In this document: piece after piece, positions 16,242 to 24,150 of the stretch | How the letters are laid out: the number at the start of each line of letters is the position of its first letter | Numbering within the stretch: position 1 is the stretch's first letter | Notes under the pieces: model-generated | The model's database searches: none | Seen by the model: only the letters and a program-made list of their open reading frames with translations | What the model was told of the DNA's origin: nothing | From: JAHBXL01 sp038247555 | GTDB taxonomy: Bacteria; Planctomycetota; Phycisphaerae; Phycisphaerales; UBA1924 | Reading direction: 5' to 3' | Length of the DNA stretch: 53,849 nt | Assembly: GCA_038247555.1 (NCBI GenBank) | Contig: JBBRUT010000008.1 | Span: forward strand, 1 to 53,849 | Program-made: the position numbers and the translations under genes

Positions 16242-16907
16242 TCAGGCAGGGGAACGCCAGCGGGCAACCTCTGTTCGGACGGAGGTCAGCCTCAGCCAGA
16301 TGAGCAGGAACACCGGCCAGGCGCAGGTGAAGACGAGCGAAGCGACCCCGCCCACAACTGCGCTCGCCATCGGTAGCCACTGCACGAATGCAGGTGTTGC
16401 CGGCGGAGCATTCGGGTCGTTCATCATCACTCTGAGCGTCTCTTTTTGAATCCAGACGCCGATCGCCGTCCCGATGATGGTGACGATGATTTTCAGGACC
16501 GCCCAGATGCGTGTCCAGGCAACTGCTCCGGGATGCTTGCGGTAGAGGCCAAACCCGGCGACGATGAGCAGGATGCTCAGGCCCAGCGTGAGCAACTCGG
16601 ATGTCACCAGGATGCCAATGTGGTTCTGGAGCGCTGTGAAGGGATTCACCTGGCCGGTGCCGGAGGGAATCATTTCCGCAGGCTTTTTGAGCACGCCCCC
16701 GAAAATCAGGGCGTAGTAAACGAGCATCAGTACGGACTTTGCAACCCCGAGGATCCCGAAAATAATCGAGATGATTCCGATGAAGCTCGGCCACTGAGCC
16801 TCGCGCGGAGGCACCGAAAGTCGGCCCGGGGCGGTCGGCGGCGCAATACCCATCCCTGGCGGTTCCAGCGTCGGAGGAACGGTCGGGTGCGTCTCCGCGG
16901 GGTTCAT
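16242..16907 (-). CDS. Four-helix membrane protein of unknown function
   Basis: A 221-residue protein with a Pro-rich N-terminal 35 residues and then four hydrophobic segments (IGIISIIFGILGVAKSVLML, LLTLGLSILLIVAGFGLY, a third around IIVTIIGTAIGVWI, and a fourth near the end). No cysteine motif or catalytic signature is visible. Its ATG overlaps the scpA stop (ATGA), so it is almost certainly translated from the scpA message. Confidence 0.75.
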   Translation of the reverse strand: MNPAETHPTVPPTLEPPGMGIAPPTAPGRLSVPPREAQWPSFIGIISIIFGILGVAKSVLMLVYYALIFGGVLKKPAEMIPSGTGQVNPFTALQNHIGILVTSELLTLGLSILLIVAGFGLYRKHPGAVAWTRIWAVLKIIVTIIGTAIGVWIQKETLRVMMNDPNAPPATPAFVQWLPMASAVVGGVASLVFTCAWPVFLLIWLRLTSVRTEVARWRSPA

Positions 16908-17863
16908 GTGCTGGCCTCGCTGATGTGGGATGCGGCGTTCTCCGTAGTTCCAGTCACGGATTGTTGGGCGGAAGTGTCGGCCGCTTGCGGGTCTTCCGTG
17001 GGCTCGGCGGCAAGCCCCAGGAAAATGCTGCTGCCAGAACCTTTCGTTGAATCCTGACGGACGGCGATGCGCCGCTGCTTCACGAGTTCGAGCATTGCAA
17101 GAAAGAGCCCGATCATCTCGGATTTGGTGCGGCCGGCGAAGATTTCACCGAACTCGATATCGGAAGTTCCTGTGCCCGCGATCTCAGCAGCCAGCGACTC
17201 TTCGGCCCGGCGGCGCAGGCGATCGAGAATGTCCTCCGCGTGGATCTCCACCGGAGTCTCATCCATCTGAACGTGATGCTCGCCGACCCGATTAAGGTCA
17301 ACCGTCTCGATGATGCGAGCGAACGCCTCGACGAGATCGACAAGGTCCACGTCTTCGAGCTCTGTCGGGGCCTCGTCCTCCGTCTCAGGGGCGATGGGCT
17401 TCTTGGGCCACGCGGCAGCCCCCAGCGGAAAGCGGCGATCCCACTCTGTGCGCTGTTCATCCAGGCGCTGGGTTGCATCGCGGAAACGCTTGTACTCAAG
17501 CAACTGGCGGACAAGCTCAGCGCGAGGATCGACGTGGGGCTTGTCCGCGCGGGATGGGGACGCCGAGCCAGCAGCGTCGGGGTCGTCCGTGTTGCCGCTG
17601 GTGGGTGGGGCGAGCATCCGCGACTTGATCTCCATCAGCGTAGCCGCCATCACAAGGAACTCCCCGGCGCGTTCGATGTCGATCCGCCCCGCGGGCTGAC
17701 CGGGCTCGGGCGTTGAGAGGTGCTCGAGATAAACCAGGTACTGCTCGGTGATCTGCGCAAGAGGGATGTCGTGGATATCCACCTCCGCCCGGCGGATGAG
17801 GAACAGGAGCAGGTCGAGTGGTCCCTCAAAGGCATCCAGTTGGACCTTGTACTCGGCGACCAT
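16904..17863 (-). CDS. scpA: Segregation and condensation protein A
   Basis: A 319-residue kleisin that links the heads of the SMC complex and helps compact and separate chromosomes. The N-terminus YKVQLDAFEGPLDLLLFLIR and the following DIHDIPLAQITEQYLVYLE are diagnostic, as are AGEFLVMAATLMEIKSRMLA and the C-terminal winged-helix part (FLAMLELVKQRRIAVRQ). The ATG at 17863 has an AGGAG site 9 bp upstream. scpB, the usual partner, is not adjacent; instead three membrane or zinc-ribbon genes follow. The last 40 residues are an acidic, Ser/Thr-rich extension. Confidence 0.95.
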   Translation of the reverse strand: MVAEYKVQLDAFEGPLDLLLFLIRRAEVDIHDIPLAQITEQYLVYLEHLSTPEPGQPAGRIDIERAGEFLVMAATLMEIKSRMLAPPTSGNTDDPDAAGSASPSRADKPHVDPRAELVRQLLEYKRFRDATQRLDEQRTEWDRRFPLGAAAWPKKPIAPETEDEAPTELEDVDLVDLVEAFARIIETVDLNRVGEHHVQMDETPVEIHAEDILDRLRRRAEESLAAEIAGTGTSDIEFGEIFAGRTKSEMIGLFLAMLELVKQRRIAVRQDSTKGSGSSIFLGLAAEPTEDPQAADTSAQQSVTGTTENAASHISEAST

Positions 17864-17937
17864 CGAGGGGCTCCTTCCGGGGATCCCGACATGCCGGGGA
17901 ACTCCGGTTCGGGGGTGCAGCAGTCTACTCTTTCCGG

Positions 17938-19050
17938 ATGCCCGGTTCGCGCACTTCCAAGGCTGTTCCCGCCAATGTTCCTTCGGTGGCTGTTGCGCCG
18001 GTGAGGCCGGAGGCAGGGGAGGCGGCTGTGCCGGCGGAACTGGCATTCGCCCGGAGGGTGCTCCAGGCAGAGGCCGCGGCGGTGGAAGCCGCGGGAACGC
18101 TGATGCAGCGAGACGGCGGGCGGGCATTTGGGGAAGCCGTAGGGCTGATCGTGCGATGCGCCGATGCGGGCGGGAATGTCCTGGTGAGCGGGCTGGGCAA
18201 GTCGGGGCTGATTGGCCAGAAGATCTCCGCGACGCTCGCATCGCTGGGGATCACTTCCCACTTTGTGCATCCGGCGGAGGCTGTGCACGGAGACCTGGGC
18301 AGGTTCCGGCCCACCGATGTGTGCATCGCGCTGTCGTACTCCGGCGAAACGGCCGAGGTGGTCAGTCTTGCCGCGATTCTGCGGCAGGATGGGCTGCCGA
18401 TCATCGCGATCTGCAGGGGGATGGGAAGCGATTGCGGCAAGGCCTCCCTGGAACGGCTTGCCACGGTGAGCGTGCTCATCGGTGACTGCGACGATGCGGC
18501 GATCTCGCCGGCGCCGACATGCTCGACCACGGCGACGCTGGCAGTGGGCGACGCTCTGGCGTTGTGCGCGGCCCGCCGACGGAACTTCAGTGATGCCGAC
18601 TTCCGCAAGCGCCACCCCGGCGGTGCGCTCGGGGGGCTGCTTCAAACCGTGGGCGAGGTGCTCCGCTTCACGGTCGGCAAGAATCTCGCCGCGGTGCCCG
18701 ATGATGTCAGCATGCGCGAGGCGATGGCGGCGGCCGATCTTCCCGGGGTTCGGCGTCCGGGTGCACTGCTACTGGTCGATGGCAAGACCAGAACGCTTTC
18801 GGGGATCTTTACCGACGGGGACCTGAGGCGTGTGGTGCTACGGTCGGCGGCGGAGCTGGATCGGCCTGCGCGAGAGCTCATGACGCGCAACCCGAACACG
18901 CTTCGTGATACGGACCTGGTGCGTGATGCGGTGAACATGGTGCGCGAGCATCGGCGCGATGAGATCCCGGTGGTCGACGATGCAGGAAGACCGGTGGGGA
19001 TTCTCGATGTACAGGATCTGATCGCGATGCGATTGATCGAGGCTGAGTAA
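17938..19050 (+). CDS. kdsD: Arabinose-5-phosphate isomerase (KdsD/KpsF type)
   Basis: A 370-residue enzyme converting ribulose-5-phosphate to arabinose-5-phosphate, the first step toward Kdo. It has an N-terminal SIS domain (VLVSGLGKSGLIGQKI, CIALSYSGETAEV) with the conserved HPGG segment (RKRHPGGALG), followed by two CBS domains (about residues 245-300 and 310-370: SGIFTDGDLRR, DEIPVVDDAGRPVGILDVQD). About 35 residues at the N-terminus are extra compared with the usual 320-330-residue enzyme. The ATG at 17938 is 74 bp from divergent scpA. kdsC follows after 19 bp. Confidence 0.93.
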   Translation: MPGSRTSKAVPANVPSVAVAPVRPEAGEAAVPAELAFARRVLQAEAAAVEAAGTLMQRDGGRAFGEAVGLIVRCADAGGNVLVSGLGKSGLIGQKISATLASLGITSHFVHPAEAVHGDLGRFRPTDVCIALSYSGETAEVVSLAAILRQDGLPIIAICRGMGSDCGKASLERLATVSVLIGDCDDAAISPAPTCSTTATLAVGDALALCAARRRNFSDADFRKRHPGGALGGLLQTVGEVLRFTVGKNLAAVPDDVSMREAMAAADLPGVRRPGALLLVDGKTRTLSGIFTDGDLRRVVLRSAAELDRPARELMTRNPNTLRDTDLVRDAVNMVREHRRDEIPVVDDAGRPVGILDVQDLIAMRLIEAE

Positions 19051-19069
19051 GACGAAAGCAGAATGCAGC

Positions 19070-19579
19070 ATGGCGGAGAATCATCCGGTTCAGTTGCTCG
19101 CCCTCGACGTCGACGGCGTTCTCACCGACGGGTCCATCCTGATCGACGATGACGGTCGGGAGACCAAGCGGTTCAACGTGAAGGACGGCCTGGCGATCAC
19201 GACCTGGCTGCGGCTGGGGCTGCATGTCGGCGTGATTACGCGGCGGGCAGGGCAGGCGGTGGAGCACCGCATGCGGGAACTTGGGGTCAAGAGAGTCGTG
19301 CAGGGGTGCAAGGATAAACGCGAGGCGATGACACGGCTGGCGGAAGATTGCGGCGTGCCGCTCTCGGCGGCGGCGTTCATCGGTGATGACTGGCCCGACC
19401 TCCCCGCGATGCGAGTGGTCGGATTTCCGATTGTGGTCGCTGATGGTGCGCCGGAACTCAAGGCGATCGCCAGGATTGTCACCGTAAATCGGGGCGGAAG
19501 GGGCGCGGTGCGGGAAGCGGTCGAGCATCTGCTTGTGCTCAACGGCATGCGCGAGCGGGCTGTTGAGCTGTTTGAGTGA
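19070..19579 (+). CDS. kdsC: 3-deoxy-D-manno-octulosonate 8-phosphate phosphatase
   Basis: A 169-residue HAD-family phosphatase of the KdsC type that releases phosphate from Kdo-8-phosphate. ALDVDGVLTDGSI holds the nucleophile Asp in DxDG, VITRRAG corresponds to motif II, and GDDWPDLPAM to the acidic metal-binding motif. Small capless size and direct succession to kdsD support the assignment over other C0 HAD phosphatases. Together the two genes show the organism makes Kdo for an LPS-type outer membrane. The stop is 3 bp from a convergent gene. Confidence 0.92.
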   Translation: MAENHPVQLLALDVDGVLTDGSILIDDDGRETKRFNVKDGLAITTWLRLGLHVGVITRRAGQAVEHRMRELGVKRVVQGCKDKREAMTRLAEDCGVPLSAAAFIGDDWPDLPAMRVVGFPIVVADGAPELKAIARIVTVNRGGRGAVREAVEHLLVLNGMRERAVELFE

Positions 19580-19582
19580 CGC

Positions 19583-20185
19583 TCAGGTCACCCAGTAGAA
19601 CTTCCAGCTCCCGCGCTCCATGACCACCCACAGCTTGGTGAACTTGGTGTCTTCGGCTGCGGCGCCGGTGAGCTGGAGTATCCACACGCCATCGCCGGGC
19701 TGTTTGAGGATCACCGTTGGGGATCGCTCGGCCATCGGCATGCGAGCAAACAGCATCGCGATCTCGCGGCGGTTCTTCTGAAGGAAGTCGATAATCGCCT
19801 TGGGGCTTTCGCCGCGGCCTTCGTACTCGTCGACTGTGCGTTTGCTGAGAAGCTGCTCGACGATGATCTCGGAGTTCTCCTCGTCGAGCTCGCGCTCGAG
19901 GTGAGACATCAATGCTCGCACCGAGCGGCACAGCAGTACACGAGAACCGTTTGGATTCTCGATGACCGAGCGGTTGTCGGGCGCGGCCGCAGGATCGGCG
20001 TATCCACGGCTCGAATCGACGGGCTCGGTGTTGAACTTCGCGCCCGACAGGCCGGTGAAGAAGGGCTTGTACTGGGTAACGCGTTCTTCCTGCGCGCACG
20101 CACACAGCGTGCATGCCGATAGACCAAACGCTGCGGTGAGCGCGAGCATGAGCAAGGGGCGAAGAATCTGAGCGGTGTACATCAT
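19583..20185 (-). CDS. Exported protein of unknown function, translationally coupled to nadB
   Basis: A 200-residue protein whose ATG overlaps the nadB stop (ATGA). The N-terminus MMYTAQILRPLLMLALTAAF with a Cys-rich cleavage region (SACTLCAC) is a signal peptide, possibly of lipoprotein type. The mature part is charged (ERELDEENSEIIVEQLL) and ends in a beta-rich segment (GVWILQLTGAA, KLWVVMERGSWKFYWV), which resembles small ligand-binding or pilotin-like folds. No family is recognised and the link with NAD synthesis is only positional. Confidence 0.7.
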   Translation of the reverse strand: MMYTAQILRPLLMLALTAAFGLSACTLCACAQEERVTQYKPFFTGLSGAKFNTEPVDSSRGYADPAAAPDNRSVIENPNGSRVLLCRSVRALMSHLERELDEENSEIIVEQLLSKRTVDEYEGRGESPKAIIDFLQKNRREIAMLFARMPMAERSPTVILKQPGDGVWILQLTGAAAEDTKFTKLWVVMERGSWKFYWVT

Positions 20186-21918
20186 GTGGGCAGCTGGTGT
20201 GGTCGGCGATCTTGAACGGGCGCGAGCACGGGCTCCGCCATGCCCCGTCGCCACTGGTCATGCACGTGGTAATGTTCGACGGGTTCGGGGTAGTCGGTTC
20301 GAGTGTGGCAGCCGCGGGATTCGCACCGCCAGTGTGCGGAGCGTGCGATCAGCGCGGCGACGAGCAGCAGGTTCTGGGTCTGCCAACCGTCGGGGGTGTC
20401 AAAGATTTTGTCGAGGGTGTAGCGGGCCCAGAAGTCAATCATGTCGCGGACATCGGCCAGCCGCGGACCGGATCGCTTCACGCCGGCGTTTCGCCACATT
20501 GCCGAACGCAGCGAGGACCGCACATCCGCGAGATCGATGTCGCCCTGATCCGATGGACGGATGTCGCTGATGATGGGCACGGGTGCGGGCGGCACGCCGG
20601 ACTTCCACGCGATGGAATCGGCAGAGCCGTTCTCTGGGACATGCGGTGAAGCATCGCGAGAGCCCGCCGCGGCGGCCGCCTCGCGCCCGGCGATCTCGCC
20701 CATGACCAGACCCTCCAGCAGCGAGTTGCTCGCCAGACGATTTGCGCCATGCAGGCCGGTGCAGGTAACCTCTCCAACTGCGTACAGCCCGGGAACAGAA
20801 GTCCGGCCGTGCAGATCGGTGACAACGCCCCCGATCGTGTAGTGCGCGGCGGGATTCACCGGAATCAGCTCCATCGAAGGATCCAGATCGACCGACGACA
20901 GCAGCTTGGCGATGCCCGGGAACCGAGCCCCGAAGTCTTTGAGGTGTCGGACATCGAGGAAGACATGGGTACCCCCGCGTGTGGCGAGGCGGTCGATGAT
21001 CGCCAGGCTTACGATGTCTCGCGGGGCCAGTTCGGCCATCGGGTGCACATCCAGCATGAACCGGTGGCCGGACTGATCGAGCAGATACGCGCCCTCCCCC
21101 CGGATCGCTTCGGTGATCAGCGAGCGTGGGCGACCGGCAAGGTACAGCGTGGTCGGGTGAAACTGAATGAACGACAGGTCGGCGACGGAAGCGCCCGCCC
21201 GGTAGGCCATCGCCAGGCCGTCGGCCGTGGAGGAACGGGGGTTGGTAGTCTCGCGGAAAATCATCCCCGCCCCGCCTGCTGCGAGAATCGTCGAGCGGGC
21301 CCAGATGACCTGCAGTCCGTAGCGCGGGTGATGGGTGATCGCGCCCATGACCGGCGAGCCAGGGTCAGCCGACGGGGCGACGAGATCGAGCGCGAAGCAG
21401 TTCGTGAACACTCGAACGCCGGGCAATGACTGAGCTTTAGCGAGCAGGCATCGAGCCAGTTCGCGCCCCGTCGCGTCACCATCGGCGTGCAGAATGCGAG
21501 GGCGGGAGTGTGCGCCTTCCTGGCCGAGCGCAAGAGCCCCGGCTGTCAAGTCAAACCGCATGCCCCAGTCGATCAGCTCGCGGATGCGGGCCGGGCCTGC
21601 ATCGACAATTTGCCGCACCGCAGGCTCATCACAAAGATCTGCGCCGGCGATCAACGTGTCTTGGATATGCGACTCGGTGGAATCGGCCGGGTCGACCACG
21701 GCGGCAATTCCGCCCTGGGCCCACGCCGTGTTGGAGTCCTCTCCGGCGTCGGCGGTCTTGGTGACGAGGATGACCTCGCGGCCGGCTTCGGCCGCGGCGA
21801 TCGCCGCGCGAAGCCCGGCAACGCCGCTGCCGATCACCAGCACATCGGTGAAGATCTGCGGAAGCAGCGACGACCGAAAGGGAATGAGGTACCGGCGCTG
21901 GTCGAAGATCTGGTGCAT
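20182..21918 (-). CDS. nadB: L-aspartate oxidase
   Basis: A 578-residue FAD enzyme that oxidises aspartate to iminoaspartate, the first step of de novo NAD synthesis. It shows the N-terminal dinucleotide fold (DVLVIGSGVAGLRAAIAA), NTAWAQGGIAAV, the substrate region FIQFHPTTLYLAG and RGEGAYLLD, and GLYAVGEVTCTGLHGANRL. These separate it from succinate dehydrogenase flavoproteins, together with the short C-terminal helical domain. nadA and nadC are not in the window. It lies between a DinB-like gene and a coupled exported-protein gene. Confidence 0.95.
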   Translation of the reverse strand: MHQIFDQRRYLIPFRSSLLPQIFTDVLVIGSGVAGLRAAIAAAEAGREVILVTKTADAGEDSNTAWAQGGIAAVVDPADSTESHIQDTLIAGADLCDEPAVRQIVDAGPARIRELIDWGMRFDLTAGALALGQEGAHSRPRILHADGDATGRELARCLLAKAQSLPGVRVFTNCFALDLVAPSADPGSPVMGAITHHPRYGLQVIWARSTILAAGGAGMIFRETTNPRSSTADGLAMAYRAGASVADLSFIQFHPTTLYLAGRPRSLITEAIRGEGAYLLDQSGHRFMLDVHPMAELAPRDIVSLAIIDRLATRGGTHVFLDVRHLKDFGARFPGIAKLLSSVDLDPSMELIPVNPAAHYTIGGVVTDLHGRTSVPGLYAVGEVTCTGLHGANRLASNSLLEGLVMGEIAGREAAAAAGSRDASPHVPENGSADSIAWKSGVPPAPVPIISDIRPSDQGDIDLADVRSSLRSAMWRNAGVKRSGPRLADVRDMIDFWARYTLDKIFDTPDGWQTQNLLLVAALIARSAHWRCESRGCHTRTDYPEPVEHYHVHDQWRRGMAEPVLAPVQDRRPHQLPT

Positions 21919-21979
21919 CGCCGGAGAATCCTACGTAGTCGTGCGGTGGCGCGAGCAGTTCGTGCGCGCGGGATTGCGG

Positions 21980-22558
21980 CTATGCGGGGATGACCGGGAG
22001 CATCCGGTCCAGCTTCGCCTTGAGGAACCAGGCATGGTGTTCGAGGTGCCAGGTCGCATAGTTGCAGATGACGCGGAGTGTTTGCTCGCCGCGGACGGCG
22101 TGAAGGCACTTTCTTTGCCACTGATCGGGCGTCAGCGTGGCAAGCCAATCTGCATTCCAGCGACGCAGGGTGTGAATGACGGCGACATAACCCGCGATCG
22201 GGTGAAGCGGCCCGGTGTGCTCGCCGCCGTCGAGCTGTGTGCCATACAGACCCGAATCGATGAACGCATCCTCGTCCCACGCCGAGTGCATGGGGTTCTC
22301 TTCGGCGGCGGTTCGCCGCATCCGGTGAACGAAGGCGAGCTCCGCATCGGCGAGATGGCCCAGCAATACCCGAACAGGCCACCTGCCCACCAACGCTTCG
22401 GGCAGAAACGCCGCATCGAGCTGCTCCTGGCTCAGGTCAAACATGCGGCGATCGAAGTTCTCCACCCCGCGCCGATATTGGGCGAGCAGCTCGCCGTCGG
22501 GCAGGGCGATAAAGGTCTCGAGCCGGGGCTTGGATGGGCGTTCAGCGGTGGCGGCCAT
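21980..22558 (-). CDS. DinB-family protein (DinB_2-like four-helix bundle)
   Basis: A 192-residue soluble protein. RVLLGHLADAELAFVHRMRR and ATWHLEHHAWFLKAKLDRML place three histidines (one in the second helix, two in the last) in the DinB/YfiT metal-binding pattern. Such proteins are metal-dependent hydrolases or thiol transferases, mostly of unknown substrate. The start at ATG 22558 gives MAATAERPSK. It is divergent from the thioesterase gene across 63 bp that carry a G-quadruplex motif, and precedes nadB by 61 bp. Confidence 0.8.
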   Translation of the reverse strand: MAATAERPSKPRLETFIALPDGELLAQYRRGVENFDRRMFDLSQEQLDAAFLPEALVGRWPVRVLLGHLADAELAFVHRMRRTAAEENPMHSAWDEDAFIDSGLYGTQLDGGEHTGPLHPIAGYVAVIHTLRRWNADWLATLTPDQWQRKCLHAVRGEQTLRVICNYATWHLEHHAWFLKAKLDRMLPVIPA

Positions 22559-22582
22559 GGGCAACGGTACACGCGCTGCGGT

Positions 22583-22605
22583 GGGTGGGCTGCGGTGGGT
22601 GGGGG
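22583..22605 (+). other. Potential G-quadruplex in a divergent intergenic region
   Basis: Four G tracts on the plus strand with loops of 1, 7 and 1 bases (GGG T GGG 7nt GGG T GGGGG), made by a duplicated CTGCGGTGGGTGGG unit. It ends 17 nt before the thioesterase start, so it would lie in or beside its 5' leader. Confidence 0.5.
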
Positions 22606-22621
22606 CTGGATACGCTCCGGT

Positions 22622-23047
22622 ATGACGACCCAACCCGCCGCGACCACGCCCATTGACCGCTGCTGCCCTGCCCTGCGTGTGGTGACGATGCCCAAGGACA
22701 CCAACGCCTACGGCACAATCTTCGGCGGGGTGATTCTCAGTTATATCGATCAGGCAGGCTTCGTGGAGGTGCGGCGGCACGGGATGCATCGCTGGGTCAC
22801 CGTGGCGATGGACCGGGTAGAGTTCAAAAAGGCAGTGCATCTCGGGGATGTGGTGTCGTTCTACGCAACGACCGTGCGGGAGGGCTCTAGCAGCGTGACA
22901 GTAAAGGTAGAAGTGGAAGCCGAGCGTTTCGAGACCGGTGAGGTCGTGCCGGTGACGGAAGCTCAGATGACGCTGGTGAGCGTAGGGCCGGATGGACGGC
23001 CTGTGCCGTTCAAGTCTCCGCCCACGATTCACTACCCGGCCGCCTGA
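22622..23047 (+). CDS. Acyl-CoA thioesterase, hotdog fold (YciA-like)
   Basis: A 141-residue hotdog thioesterase. NAYGTIFGGVILSYIDQAGF holds the family signature with the catalytic Asp (ID) and the Gly-rich helix start; AMDRVEFKKAVHLGDVVSFY is the second conserved block. It hydrolyses acyl-CoA esters in the cytoplasm; chain-length preference is not predictable. The ATG at 22622 is the only start compatible with the divergent DinB gene. Confidence 0.88.
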   Translation: MTTQPAATTPIDRCCPALRVVTMPKDTNAYGTIFGGVILSYIDQAGFVEVRRHGMHRWVTVAMDRVEFKKAVHLGDVVSFYATTVREGSSSVTVKVEVEAERFETGEVVPVTEAQMTLVSVGPDGRPVPFKSPPTIHYPAA

Positions 23048-23100
23048 GTGCATCGGCCTCGCCGCCCGCCGCGGGCGACGTTTTCCGCTACGATGCGGGC

Positions 23101-23451
23101 ATGTCCGAATCGTCCTATCTCGCGGTTGGTGACCATGTGAGCCTGCTCCTGGGCACAGTAAAGTGCGAGAAGATCGGTGCGCGCGAAGCCCAGATTCTCG
23201 AGAAGGAGATTGAAGGACTCGCGCCCGCACGGGGGTGGCGAATCGTGCTCGACATGAACGAGGTGACGATGGTCGCGTCGATGGGCCTCGGGCTTCTTGT
23301 TTCGCTGCACAAGAAAGCCAAGGGCAGCGGCGGGGCCCTGGTGATCTGCTGCATGAAGCCGGAGCTTTTGCAGCTCGTGCAGCTCACCCATCTGCACAAA
23401 GTGCTGAAGATCGTCCCGGACAACAACGCCGCGCTCAAGGCCGTGATGTAA
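23101..23451 (+). CDS. STAS-domain protein, anti-sigma-factor-antagonist type
   Basis: A 116-residue single STAS domain. VLDMNEVTMVASMGLGLLVSL is the conserved strand and helix, with the serine in ASMGLG at the position phosphorylated by anti-sigma kinases in SpoIIAA/RsbV. The C-terminal LLQLVQLTHLHKVLKIVPD also fits. It would act in a partner-switching regulatory system, but no kinase or sigma factor gene is nearby, so its partner is unknown. Confidence 0.85.
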   Translation: MSESSYLAVGDHVSLLLGTVKCEKIGAREAQILEKEIEGLAPARGWRIVLDMNEVTMVASMGLGLLVSLHKKAKGSGGALVICCMKPELLQLVQLTHLHKVLKIVPDNNAALKAVM

Positions 23452-23472
23452 TCGCATTCGAGGCTGCGTGAA

Positions 23473-24120
23473 ATGATGTTCGCGGCGAAGAACGAAGCAT
23501 CAAGAGATGGGGCCGCGGCCGAGCGTGTGCGGCTGGCGGTCATGCTCTCCGGCTCAGGACGGACGCTCTCGAACCTGCTTGAGTGCATCGATGCTGGGAA
23601 GTTGCACGCACGCATCTCGCTCGTGATCGCCTCACGCGAATGCCCTGGTGCAGAGATTGCGCGGCGGAGAGGCGTATCAACAGTCGTCGAGGTCGGCGAC
23701 ATCCCCGCGGCGAGACTGGGCGAACTGCTCGCGGCCTCCGGGGCCAGGTGGGTGGTGCTTGCAGGCTACCTCCGGCGGGTTGCGATCCCTGCCGGATTTG
23801 AGAACCGCGTCGTTAACATTCACCCCGCGCTTCTCCCGGCGTTTGGCGGGACGGGAATGTACGGCCTGAATGTGCATCAGGCGGTGATCGATTCCGGGGC
23901 GGAAGTATCGGGGTGCACAGTGCACCTGTGCGATTCCGAGTACGACCGCGGGCCGATCGTGCTTCAGGAGCGGGTTCCGGTCCGGCCCAATGACACGGCC
24001 AAGACGCTGGCGGACCGAGTGTTCGAGGCGGAGCAAGTGGCGTATCCGCGGGCGCTGGAACTTCTGGTTTCCGGCCGCGTAAGTGTGGAGGGCGGGGTCA
24101 TACGACCCGCCGCGCCGTGA
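23473..24120 (+). CDS. purN: Phosphoribosylglycinamide formyltransferase
   Basis: A 215-residue enzyme that formylates GAR with 10-formyl-THF in purine synthesis. LAVMLSGSGRTLSNLLECID is the substrate loop, and VVNIHPALLPAFGG contains the catalytic Asn-x-His (NIHP), followed by VHLCDSEYDRGPIVLQ with the catalytic Asp. Length matches PurN (about 200-220). Two ATGs in tandem open the frame. Other pur genes are not in the window. Confidence 0.93.
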   Translation: MMFAAKNEASRDGAAAERVRLAVMLSGSGRTLSNLLECIDAGKLHARISLVIASRECPGAEIARRRGVSTVVEVGDIPAARLGELLAASGARWVVLAGYLRRVAIPAGFENRVVNIHPALLPAFGGTGMYGLNVHQAVIDSGAEVSGCTVHLCDSEYDRGPIVLQERVPVRPNDTAKTLADRVFEAEQVAYPRALELLVSGRVSVEGGVIRPAAP

Positions 24121-24150
24121 CGGAAGATGTGGTGACTGGGGAGCGACGCA

